From the NCBI RefSeq assembly GCF_004298145.1, contig NZ_SCRH01000049.1, positions 1 to 34,195 of the forward strand: DNA of 34,195 nt, in the 5' to 3' direction. Shown here piece after piece: positions 24,435 to 31,586 of the stretch (within the stretch, counting starts at the first letter, position 1; each line of letters starts with the position of its first letter). The DNA is from Mycobacterium sp. Lineage in GTDB: Bacteria; Actinomycetota; Actinomycetes; Mycobacteriales; Mycobacteriaceae. The translations under genes and the position numbers were made by a program. Below the pieces are notes generated by a model, which worked only from the letters and a program-made list of their open reading frames with translations, made no database searches and was not told the DNA's origin.

Positions 24435-25898
24435 ATGACGCGACGCGATCCCGCCGTAGCCGTCGTCGGAGCCGGTATGTCCGGTCTGTGCGTCGCAATT
24501 GCCCTGTTGCGCAGCGGTATTACCGATGTGACCATCTTCGAGAAGGCCGACGAGGTGGGCGGCACCTGGCGGGAGAACACCTATCCGGGGCTGGTCTGCG
24601 ACGTCCCCTCGCGTATCTACCAGTACAGCTTTGCCCGCAACCCCAACTGGTCGCACTTGTTTTCACCCGGCGGTGAAATCCAGGCCTATTTCGAAGACAT
24701 AGCCGATCGCTACGGTTTGCGCGAACGGATCCGGTTCGGCACCGAGATCTCCCAGGCGTGTTTCGACGATGGCCGGTAGGTGCTGTGCACGGACGCCGGC
24801 GAGGAATCGAGTGTCGACTTCCTGATCTCGGCCACCGGCGTGCTGCATCACCCGCGAATGCCATCGCTTGCGGGATTGGATGACTTCGGCGGCAACGTTT
24901 TTCACTCGGCGCGCTGGGATCACGGCATCGACGTGCGGGGCCGCCGGGTCGCGGTCGTCGGCAACGGGTCGACGGGTGTGCAGCTCGTGTGCGGTCTGGC
25001 CGGGGTGGCGGGCAGGGTCATGCTGTTCCAGCGCACGGCGCAATGGGTGCTTCGGCTGGCGAATCCGCGCTACAGCACTTTCACGGGGATCACCCGACGG
25101 AAGATGCCGTGGCTCGATCGGATCGCCTACCGGGGGTACAGCGCCGTATTCGACTTCTTCGCGGTGGGACTGACTAAGCCCGGCCTGCGCCGAAAGATCA
25201 TGGCGGCACTCTGCCGCGCCAGCCTGTGGGAGGTGCGTGATCCGCAGTTGCGCCGGGCCCTGACGCCGGACTACACCCCGGCCTGCAAGCGGCTGGTGAT
25301 GTCGAATGGCTTCTACCGGGCCATGCAGCGCGACGATGTCGAGCTGGTCACCACCGGTATCGATCATGTGGAACGGCGCGGCATCGTGACCGACGACGGC
25401 GTCCTGCACGAGACGGACGTCATCGTGCTCGCCACCGGGTTCGACACGCACGCGTTCTTCCGGCCGATGCGGCTGATCGGCCGCGACGGGATCGCCGCCG
25501 ACGACGTGTGGCGCGACGGGCCGCGGGCCTACCAAACCGTCGCAATGTCGGGCTTTCCCAACTTCTTCATGATGCTGGGGCCGCACAGCCCGGTGGGGAA
25601 TCTGGCACTGACGACCGTGGCCGAATCACAGGCCGACCACATCCTGGGCTGGATCGAACGTTGGCGCCGCCGCGAATTCGACACGATCGAGCCGACGGCC
25701 GCGGCGACCGAGAGTTTCAACGCGAAGCTGCGCGCCGCGATGCCGGACACCGTGTGGACCACCGGCTGTAACAGCTGGTACCTCAACAAAGACGGGGTGC
25801 CCGAGGTGTGGCCGCTCACGCCGGCCGAACACCGCGGGATGCTGGCGAACCCCGACCCCGGCCAGTACCACCTGCGCCCGCATGTCGGAGCCCGCTGA
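24435..25898 (+). pseudogene. Flavin-containing (Baeyer-Villiger type) monooxygenase, interrupted by in-frame TAG
   Basis: The frame runs from ATG 24435 (GGGAG upstream) to the stop at 25898, 487 codons, but TAG at 24777-24779 ends it after 114 residues. Before the stop: FAD fold VVGAGMSG and the family segment DEVGGTWRENTYPGLVCDVPS. After it, in the same frame: the ATGVL motif, the signature FGGNVFHSARWDHG (FxGxxxHxxxWD), the NADPH fold VVGNGSTG, and ATGFD. The lost codon is where W (TGG) would fit, so one G-to-A change explains it. GTG follows the TAG directly, so restart is possible, but the second part lacks the FAD site. No other break is seen, which suggests a recent event. Confidence 0.88.
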
Positions 25899-25951
25899 GC
25901 GGCGGGCAGAAACCCAGTACCGGCGGTTTCGCATATCTGGGGTCGCGTACC

Positions 25952-25957
25952 TATACT
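25952..25957 (+). promoter_or_regulatory. Putative -10 element upstream of the di-iron protein operon
   Basis: TATACT is an almost perfect -10 hexamer 61 nt before the ATG at 26018. It is flanked by near-copies CTGGGGTCGCG (25937-25947) and CTTGGGGCGCG (25956-25966), which might bind a regulator. The -35 is not clear. Confidence 0.5.
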
Positions 25958-26017
25958 TGGGGCGCGCGACGTCCACCGAAAAGACTTGATCGAGGGCTAA
26001 ACGCCGAGGTAGGGGGC

Positions 26018-26929
26018 ATGATGCTGACCGTCGACAACCAGGCAGCGGGTCCACATGACGCGTCGCTAGACCACGAGCGTCTGGTCCTCGAGGCGCGTGA
26101 CGTGGACTTCGATTGGGCGACGTTGCCGTTCCACTACGTGCCCGGTGAGCCGTTCGCCACCCATGTCCTCAACGTGCTGCACCTGCTGCTGCCCGCGGGC
26201 GAAGAGTTCTTCGTCGAGGTGTTCAAGCAAACCTTGCCGCTGATCAAAGACGATCAGCTGCGGCTGGATGTCCAGGGGTTCATCGGCCAGGAGGCGGTGC
26301 ATTCTCAAGCGCACACCAACGTGCTCGCCCACTTCGCAGCGCGCGGCATCGACCTGACGCCCTACACCGGCCAGATCAAGTGGCTGTTCGACAAGCTGCT
26401 CGGGCCCCGGCCATATTGGAGCCAGCGCCGCCAGCAGAGCTGGTTGCTCGAGCAGGTGTCTCTGGTCTCCGCCATCGAGCACTACACCGCCATCTTGGGC
26501 GAGTGGATTCTCGACTCGCCGGCCCACGACAAGATCGGTACCGATCCGGTGATGCTGGACATGCTGCGCTGGCACGGCGCCGAAGAAGTCGAACACAAGG
26601 CGGTGGCCTTCGACACCATGAAGCATCTGCGGGCCGGCTACTGGCGGCAGGTGCGCGCCCAGCTGGTCGTGTCGCCCGCCATGCTGCTGTTGTGGATTCG
26701 CGGGGTGCGGTTCATGTATTCGCTGGATCCCTACCTGGCGCCGCGCACCAAGCCGCGGTGGCGCGACTACTGGCGCGCGGCGCGCCGCGGTTTGGTGCCG
26801 GGGCCGCTGCGATTCGTGCGGGCGATCGGGAACTACTACCGGCCGGGCTTTCACCCCTCGCAGCTCGGCGGACTCGGCCTTGCCGTCGACTACCTGGCCG
26901 TCTCACCCGCCGCGCGGGCTTCGCACTGA
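26018..26929 (+). CDS. Ferritin-like 'metal-dependent hydrolase' (PF10118 type), probable di-iron enzyme
   Basis: A 303-residue protein usually annotated as a metal-dependent hydrolase. The metal ligands can be read in four helices: Glu62/63 (AGEEFF), E92-AV-H95 (GQEAVHSQAH), Glu154 (SAIEHY) and E190-VE-H193 (GAEEVEHKA). This E, ExxH, E, ExxH order is the ferritin-like di-iron pattern of carboxylate-bridged oxygenases. The segment MLLLWIRGVRFMY near 225-240 is hydrophobic and may touch the membrane. ATG 26018 follows GAGGTAGGGGG; ATG 26021 is an alternative. It is the first gene of an operon: the next gene begins 3 nt after its stop. The function as an oxygenase or hydroxylase is inferred. 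Confidence 0.8.
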   Translation: MMLTVDNQAAGPHDASLDHERLVLEARDVDFDWATLPFHYVPGEPFATHVLNVLHLLLPAGEEFFVEVFKQTLPLIKDDQLRLDVQGFIGQEAVHSQAHTNVLAHFAARGIDLTPYTGQIKWLFDKLLGPRPYWSQRRQQSWLLEQVSLVSAIEHYTAILGEWILDSPAHDKIGTDPVMLDMLRWHGAEEVEHKAVAFDTMKHLRAGYWRQVRAQLVVSPAMLLLWIRGVRFMYSLDPYLAPRTKPRWRDYWRAARRGLVPGPLRFVRAIGNYYRPGFHPSQLGGLGLAVDYLAVSPAARASH

Positions 26930-26932
26930 CTC

Positions 26933-28684
26933 ATGACCACCACGTCGAGCATCACCGCCGGCGACGGCGTCACGCTGGCTGTCCACCGCTACACCGAAAT
27001 CGACCCGGCATACCCAACCATCCTGGCGATTCACGGCTTTCCGGACAACCACCATGTCTGGGACGGCGTGGCTCAGGAGCTGGCCGGCCGACCCTACAAC
27101 CTCGTCGCCTACGATGTGCGTGGGGCGGGTGAATCATCCTCTCCCGCAAAGCGTTCCGGGTACTTGTTTGCGCAACTGGTCGCCGACATCGGTGCGGTGA
27201 TCGACAGCCTGGGTGTGGAGCGGGTGCACCTGCTGGGCCACGACTGGGGCTCGATTCAGGCGTGGGCGGCGGTCACCGACGACTCGGTGATGGGCAAAGT
27301 GGCCTCGTTCACGTCGATCTCGGGTCCGCACCTGCAGTACGCGGGGGCGTTTCTGCGGTCGGCGCGCACGCCGCGCGCGGTGGCCCGCGTCGTCAGACAG
27401 CTGATCTCGTCGGGCTATATCGGATTTTTCTTGTGCCCGGGAGTGCCGGAACTGTCGTTTCGCTCGCACGTCGGCGTGAAAGTCGTTGAGGCCCTTGAAG
27501 GCATCGGCCGCTCCAGCACCCGCAGCCAGCGCCACGAAACGCGGCGATCGACCACCGACTATGTCAACGGGCTCAACCTGTACCGGCAGAACATGCCCGC
27601 GCCGATGCTGGCACCGGGTCCGCAGCTGCCGAAGACCACGGTCGCCGTGCAGACCTTGGTTCCGCGACGAGACGTCTTCGTCACGCCCGCGCTGCAGCGC
27701 TTCACCGGCGCAATTCCCGACGGCGGCAGGGTGATCGGGATCGAGGGCGGGCACTGGGTGGTGACGTCGCGACCGGACGTCGTCGCCCGGCTGACCGCCG
27801 AATGGGTCGATTCCAGCGTCGCCGGCGGGCCCGTCGCGGCCGAGGTGCGCGGCGAACGGCGCGAGGTGCGCGGCAAGCTCGCCCTGGTCACCGGAGCCGG
27901 CGCCGGGATCGGCAGGGCCACCGCGGTGGAACTGGCCCGCCGCGGCGCCCGCAAGGTCGTGCTGGCCGATCGTGATCTGGTCGCCGCCGGCGAAACCGCC
28001 GGCGCGGTTCGCGCCGCGTGCGCCGAGGCCGCGGTCTACCGGATCGACGTCAGCGACGAGTCCGCGATGAACGACCTTGCGGCGCAAGTACGCAACGAGC
28101 ACGGGGTGGTCGACATCCTGGTGAACAACGCCGGCATCGGGATGGCGGGCCGGTTCCTGGAGACCAGCTCGGCGAATTGGGAAAACATCATGGGGGTCAA
28201 CGTCGGCGGCGTCATCTCCGGCAGCCGGGCGTTCGGTGCGCAGATGGTCGAGCGCGGCGAGGGCGGAACGATCATCAACGTGGCCTCGGCGGCGGCCTAC
28301 CTGCCATCGAAATCGATGGTCGCCTACAGCACCACCAAGGCGGCCGTGCTGGCGCTCAGCGAATCATTGCGCGCCGACTTCGCCGACGAGGGCATCAGCG
28401 TCACCGCGGTGTGCCCGGGATTCGTCAACACCAACATCGCCAAAAACACGATCTATGCCGGAATGAGCGCGCAGCAGCAGGAACGGGCGCGGGGCAAGGC
28501 CGACGCCGCCTACCGGCGCCGCAACTTCACCCCCGAGGCGACCGCCAAGGCGATCGTGAAGGCCATCAGGACCGGGCCCGCCGTGCTGCCGATCGCCGCC
28601 GAGTCCGGGATCGGCTACGCGATGCGGCGCATCAGCCCCGGGATGGTTCGGCTGTTCGCACGCTTGGACATTCGGCAGAAGTAG
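26933..28684 (+). CDS. Fusion of alpha/beta hydrolase (epoxide hydrolase-like) and short-chain dehydrogenase, EphD-like
   Basis: A two-domain protein of 583 residues with the layout of M. tuberculosis EphD (Rv2214c, about 592). Domain 1 (about 1-295): HGFPD (34-38) for the oxyanion hole, nucleophile Asp104 in GHDWGS, Asp247 and His274 (GGHW) for the triad. Domain 2 (about 313-583): NAD(P) motif TGAGAGIG (320-327), NNAG (398-401), and Tyr465-x3-Lys469. EphD is linked to epoxy-mycolic acid turnover, giving a ketone from an epoxide or diol. The context differs from ephD in M. tuberculosis, so this may be a paralogue. Together with the di-iron protein upstream and the reductase 8 nt downstream it could hydrolyse and then oxidise an oxygenated lipid. 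Confidence 0.88.
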   Translation: MTTTSSITAGDGVTLAVHRYTEIDPAYPTILAIHGFPDNHHVWDGVAQELAGRPYNLVAYDVRGAGESSSPAKRSGYLFAQLVADIGAVIDSLGVERVHLLGHDWGSIQAWAAVTDDSVMGKVASFTSISGPHLQYAGAFLRSARTPRAVARVVRQLISSGYIGFFLCPGVPELSFRSHVGVKVVEALEGIGRSSTRSQRHETRRSTTDYVNGLNLYRQNMPAPMLAPGPQLPKTTVAVQTLVPRRDVFVTPALQRFTGAIPDGGRVIGIEGGHWVVTSRPDVVARLTAEWVDSSVAGGPVAAEVRGERREVRGKLALVTGAGAGIGRATAVELARRGARKVVLADRDLVAAGETAGAVRAACAEAAVYRIDVSDESAMNDLAAQVRNEHGVVDILVNNAGIGMAGRFLETSSANWENIMGVNVGGVISGSRAFGAQMVERGEGGTIINVASAAAYLPSKSMVAYSTTKAAVLALSESLRADFADEGISVTAVCPGFVNTNIAKNTIYAGMSAQQQERARGKADAAYRRRNFTPEATAKAIVKAIRTGPAVLPIAAESGIGYAMRRISPGMVRLFARLDIRQK

Positions 28685-28692
28685 GGGGATCG

Positions 28693-29769
28693 GTGCCGGA
28701 GAGCATTTGGGCCAGCAGGCCCGCCGACCTGTACGGCCGGCGTGACCACGATCGCTTCGGGTCGTTGTTGTGGGGTGTGCGGGCGGTGTTCGAGGGCTTC
28801 GCCACGGTGTCGCGGTGGCAGCCGTCGCGGGTGAAGCCGGTGCAGCGCAAGCTGAAAGCGGTCGTGACCAAGCGCGAGGCCGTCGCGCCGGACGTCGTCG
28901 CGCTGACATTGGCCGACCCCGACGGCGGGCTGCTTCCGTCCTGGACGCCCGGCGGGCATCTCGACATCCTGTTGCCCTCGGGCCGGCGCCGGCAATACTC
29001 GCTGTGCGGTCCGCCCGGCCGGCGCACCGACTACCGCATCGCCGTCCGCCGGATCGCCGACGGCGGGGGCGGATCCATCGAGATGCATGAGGCTTTCGAC
29101 GTGGGCGACACGTGCGAGTTCGAAGGGCCGCGCAATGCGTTCTACCTCGGCACGGCCGAACGCGACGTGCTGTTCGTCATCGGCGGCATCGGGGTGACAC
29201 CCATATTGCCGATGATCCGCGTCGCCGAACAGCGCGGGATCGATTGGCGTGCAATCTATGCCGGCCGCAGCCGCGAATACATGCCGCTGCTCGACGAAGT
29301 GGTGTCGGTGGCCCCGGGCCGGGTGACGGTGTGGGCCGACGACGAGTACGGCCGCTTCGCCACCGTCGACGAGTTGCTGGCAGGCGCCGGCCCGGTGACC
29401 GCCGTCTATGTGTGCGGGCCGAGTGCCATGCTCGAGGCCGTCCGGGTCGCGCGCAACCAATACGCCGGCGCGCCATTGCATTACGAGCGGTTCAGCCCGG
29501 CACCGATCGTCGACGGGGTTCCGTTCGAGCTGGAGCTCGCGCGATCACGCGAGGTGCTCGCGGTGCCGGCGAATCGGACGGCGCTGGACGTGATGCTCGA
29601 TCGCGACCCGACGACCCCCTACTCGTGCCGGCAAGGCTTCTGCGGCACGTGCAGGGTCAAACTGCTTGCCGGACAGGTGGATCACCGCGGGCGTGCCGCG
29701 GCGGGCGATAACGGCATGCTGGTGTGTGTCTCGCGGGCCGACGGCGGGCGGGTGGTCATCGACGCCTGA
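28693..29769 (+). CDS. Ferredoxin-type oxidoreductase (flavin, NAD(P)H and C-terminal 2Fe-2S domains)
   Basis: An electron-transfer protein of 358 residues in phthalate-dioxygenase-reductase (PDR/VanB) order: flavin domain with RQYS (100-103), NAD(P) domain with GGIGVTP (164-170) and VCGPSAML, and a plant-type ferredoxin domain with Cys312, Cys317, Cys320 (CX4CX2C) and Cys345 for the 2Fe-2S cluster. GTG 28693 has GTAGGGGGAT just upstream and lies 8 nt after the EphD-like gene. An N-terminal extension of about 50 residues before the flavin domain includes SLLWGVRAVFEGF. It could reduce the di-iron protein of its own operon and the Rieske oxygenase about 800 bp downstream, which has no reductase of its own nearby. 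Confidence 0.92.
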   Translation: MPESIWASRPADLYGRRDHDRFGSLLWGVRAVFEGFATVSRWQPSRVKPVQRKLKAVVTKREAVAPDVVALTLADPDGGLLPSWTPGGHLDILLPSGRRRQYSLCGPPGRRTDYRIAVRRIADGGGGSIEMHEAFDVGDTCEFEGPRNAFYLGTAERDVLFVIGGIGVTPILPMIRVAEQRGIDWRAIYAGRSREYMPLLDEVVSVAPGRVTVWADDEYGRFATVDELLAGAGPVTAVYVCGPSAMLEAVRVARNQYAGAPLHYERFSPAPIVDGVPFELELARSREVLAVPANRTALDVMLDRDPTTPYSCRQGFCGTCRVKLLAGQVDHRGRAAAGDNGMLVCVSRADGGRVVIDA

Positions 29770-29784
29770 GCAGGTGGCGCCGGG

Positions 29785-30435
29785 TTACGGCCGGGACTGC
29801 TCGAGGTAGGAGGCCAGCGCGTTGGTCAGACCCCTGCGCGCCATGTCGAGGTCGGCGTAGGAGCCGAGCTGTCGTTCCGACACCAGGCCGCGCATCGCAC
29901 CGGGAATCAGGGCGGCCACCTCGCGGACCCGGTCCGGGTCGACGTCGAGCCCGGCGAACGCCTGCTGGCAGGTCTCCAGCCAGCTTTTGCCCCAGGAGAA
30001 CAGCTCGGCGGCGGTGCGCGGGTAGAGGCGTTCGAGCTCGTCGGGATCGCGCGGCAGCGCGGCCCGCAGGTTTTCGATCGCGCGTGAATCCGGCGATGCC
30101 AGGCCGCTGTAGAGCGTCTCGATGATGGCGCCGACACGTTCACGCAGCGGTGCCTCCGGTGAGATCGGTGCCGACAGCGTCGAGAACGTCGCGGCGCGCC
30201 GCTCGGCGGTGCGGTGCAGCACCGCGGCCCAGAATCCGTCGGTGTCGCCGAACTGGTATTGCACCGCACCCCAGGTGGCGCCGATGTCCTTGGCGATGCG
30301 GTTGGCCGATACCGAGCCCGGCTCGCCGGAGCCCAGCGAGCGCAGCGCGGCCTCGAGCATGCTTTCGCGAGTCGCATGGCCCCGCCGATTGGGCCGCCGG
30401 CCCGCGATGCCGGCTCCGCTGCTCTGACGGGTCAT
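29785..30435 (-). CDS. TetR-family transcriptional regulator
   Basis: A 216-residue regulator. The basic N-terminus (RRPNRRGHATRESML) leads to the helix-turn-helix VSANRIAKDIGATWGAVQYQFGDTDGFWAAVL (about 41-72), in which WGAVQYQFG replaces the usual recognition-helix/YYHF motif. The rest is a helical effector domain. It is divergent from the Rieske oxygenase gene (120 nt), convergent with the reductase gene (15 nt), and probably controls the Rieske promoter through the inverted repeats there. A TetR next to a Rieske oxygenase also occurs as Rv3160c/Rv3161c in M. tuberculosis; orthology is not established. Confidence 0.88.
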   Translation of the reverse strand: MTRQSSGAGIAGRRPNRRGHATRESMLEAALRSLGSGEPGSVSANRIAKDIGATWGAVQYQFGDTDGFWAAVLHRTAERRAATFSTLSAPISPEAPLRERVGAIIETLYSGLASPDSRAIENLRAALPRDPDELERLYPRTAAELFSWGKSWLETCQQAFAGLDVDPDRVREVAALIPGAMRGLVSERQLGSYADLDMARRGLTNALASYLEQSRP

Positions 30436-30483
30436 TTGGCGATCTTATCCACTCGGGTCGGGCGGCACGGGGAATTTCATAGA

Positions 30484-30525
30484 GGGTACTTTGATTTTCT
30501 CGGGCCGCGGCCTATATTCGTACCC
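30484..30525. promoter_or_regulatory. Inverted repeat GGGTAC / GTACCC flanking the Rieske promoter
   Basis: GGGTAC (30484-30489) and its exact reverse complement GTACCC (30520-30525) lie on the outer edges of the -35 and -10 region, starts 36 bp apart. It may be a split site for the divergent TetR regulator. Confidence 0.4.
30491..30518 (+). promoter_or_regulatory. Sigma-A-type promoter of the Rieske oxygenase gene
   Basis: TTGATT (30491-30496), 16-bp spacer, TATATT (30513-30518). Both hexamers are close to consensus and unusual in such GC-rich DNA. Transcription would begin near 30525, a few bases before a strong ribosome-binding stretch. Confidence 0.65.
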
Positions 30526-30528
30526 GAG
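30499..30528. promoter_or_regulatory. Candidate TetR operator CTCGGG-N18-CCCGAG over the -10
   Basis: Exact 6-bp arms (30499-30504 and 30523-30528) surround the TATATT element, so bound repressor would block RNA polymerase. It overlaps the second inverted repeat, hence one or the other is probably the true site. Confidence 0.5.
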
Positions 30529-30542
30529 GGAGGGCAGTTCAG

Positions 30543-30563
30543 ATGGCAGGGCTCGATGGCTAA
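30543..30563 (+). other. Six-codon ORF (MAGLDG) overlapping the Rieske gene start
   Basis: ATG 30543 lies 7 nt after GAGGGAGGG (30527-30535), the best ribosome-binding sequence in the region. It reads six codons to TAA 30561-30563, which is 5 nt inside the Rieske gene whose ATG is at 30556 in another frame. The Rieske frame has no alternative start near that ribosome-binding site, so reinitiation after the small ORF may be how the enzyme is translated. Confidence 0.4.
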
Positions 30564-31581
30564 GCCGCCGTTGTCGATGAAGCCGACCGGCTGGTTCCAG
30601 GTCGCCTGGTCCGACGAGATCGGTGTCGGCGACGTGCACAAGATGAAGTACTTCGACTCCGAGATGGTCGCCTGGCGCGCGGAATCGGGTCAGCTCACCG
30701 TGATGAACGCCTACTGCGAGCACCTCGGCGCGCACCTCGGGTACGGCGGCAAGGTCGTCGGGGAGGTGCTGCAGTGTCCGTTCCACGGTTGGCAGTGGAG
30801 CCAGGAGGGCCGCAACGTCTGCATCCCGTACCAGGACCGGCCCAACCGCGGCCGGCGTATGCGCACCTACCCGGTGGTGGAACGCAACGCCTCGGTCTAC
30901 ATCTGGCACGACGTCGATCGCCGCGAACCCTACTTCGACCCGCCGGACGTGTTCGCCGCCTTCGGCGACGGCAGCAGCGTCGACGACTACTACCCGCAGC
31001 AGCGGCTGTACCGGGAGACCCTGGAAATGCATCCGCAGTACGTGCTGGAGAACGGCGTCGACTTCGCGCACTTCAAATACGTGCACAACACCCCGATCGT
31101 GCCGGTGTTCACCCGCCACGACTTTGCCGAGCCGGTGTCCTACGTCGACTTCACCATCACCTTCGAAGGTGACGACGGACAGAAGATCGAGGACGTCAAC
31201 AGCGGTGTGCAGGCCATCAACGCCGGCCTGGGGATTGCGGTGACCAAGAGCTGGGGCATGATCGACAACCGCACCATCTCGGCGATCACCCCGGTGGACG
31301 AGTGCACGTCCGACGTCCGGTTCATGGTCTACATCGGCCGGGTGCCGGGCAATGATTCGGACCGCGCCGAACTCAAGGCGACCGAATTCGCCCACGAAGT
31401 GATCCACCAGTTCACCCAGGACATCGAAATCTGGCGGCACCAACGGTATTCGGATCCCCCGGCACTGGCCACCGCGGAGTACGAGGGATTCACGGCAATT
31501 CGCCAGTGGGCCAAGCAATTCTATCCCGATGGTATCGGCGGCAGCGCCGCCGAAGTGTACGCAGCATCCCGGAAAGGCTGA
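30556..31581 (+). CDS. Rieske non-haem iron oxygenase, alpha subunit
   Basis: A 341-residue oxygenase. The Rieske 2Fe-2S site is Cys54-x-His56 and Cys74-x2-His77 (CEHLGAHLG ... CPFHGWQW). The mononuclear iron site is NGVDFAHFKYVH: His172 and His177 with bridging Asp169 that links neighbouring subunits, plus an Asp in QDIEIW. It has the KshA-like (3-ketosteroid 9alpha-hydroxylase) or cholesterol-7-desaturase-like layout but is shorter than KshA (about 385), so the substrate is uncertain. The start at ATG 30556 is the first in frame. A DapB-like gene follows 5 nt downstream. A reductase is needed, and the PDR-type protein upstream is the only candidate in view. Confidence 0.9.
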   Translation: MAKPPLSMKPTGWFQVAWSDEIGVGDVHKMKYFDSEMVAWRAESGQLTVMNAYCEHLGAHLGYGGKVVGEVLQCPFHGWQWSQEGRNVCIPYQDRPNRGRRMRTYPVVERNASVYIWHDVDRREPYFDPPDVFAAFGDGSSVDDYYPQQRLYRETLEMHPQYVLENGVDFAHFKYVHNTPIVPVFTRHDFAEPVSYVDFTITFEGDDGQKIEDVNSGVQAINAGLGIAVTKSWGMIDNRTISAITPVDECTSDVRFMVYIGRVPGNDSDRAELKATEFAHEVIHQFTQDIEIWRHQRYSDPPALATAEYEGFTAIRQWAKQFYPDGIGGSAAEVYAASRKG

Positions 31582-31586
31582 ATCGC

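Noticed and set aside
24777..24779. TAG read as an amino acid (pyrrolysine or programmed read-through)
   Set aside because: Mycobacteria have no pyrrolysine system, and no special downstream signal is seen; a point mutation from TGG is simpler.
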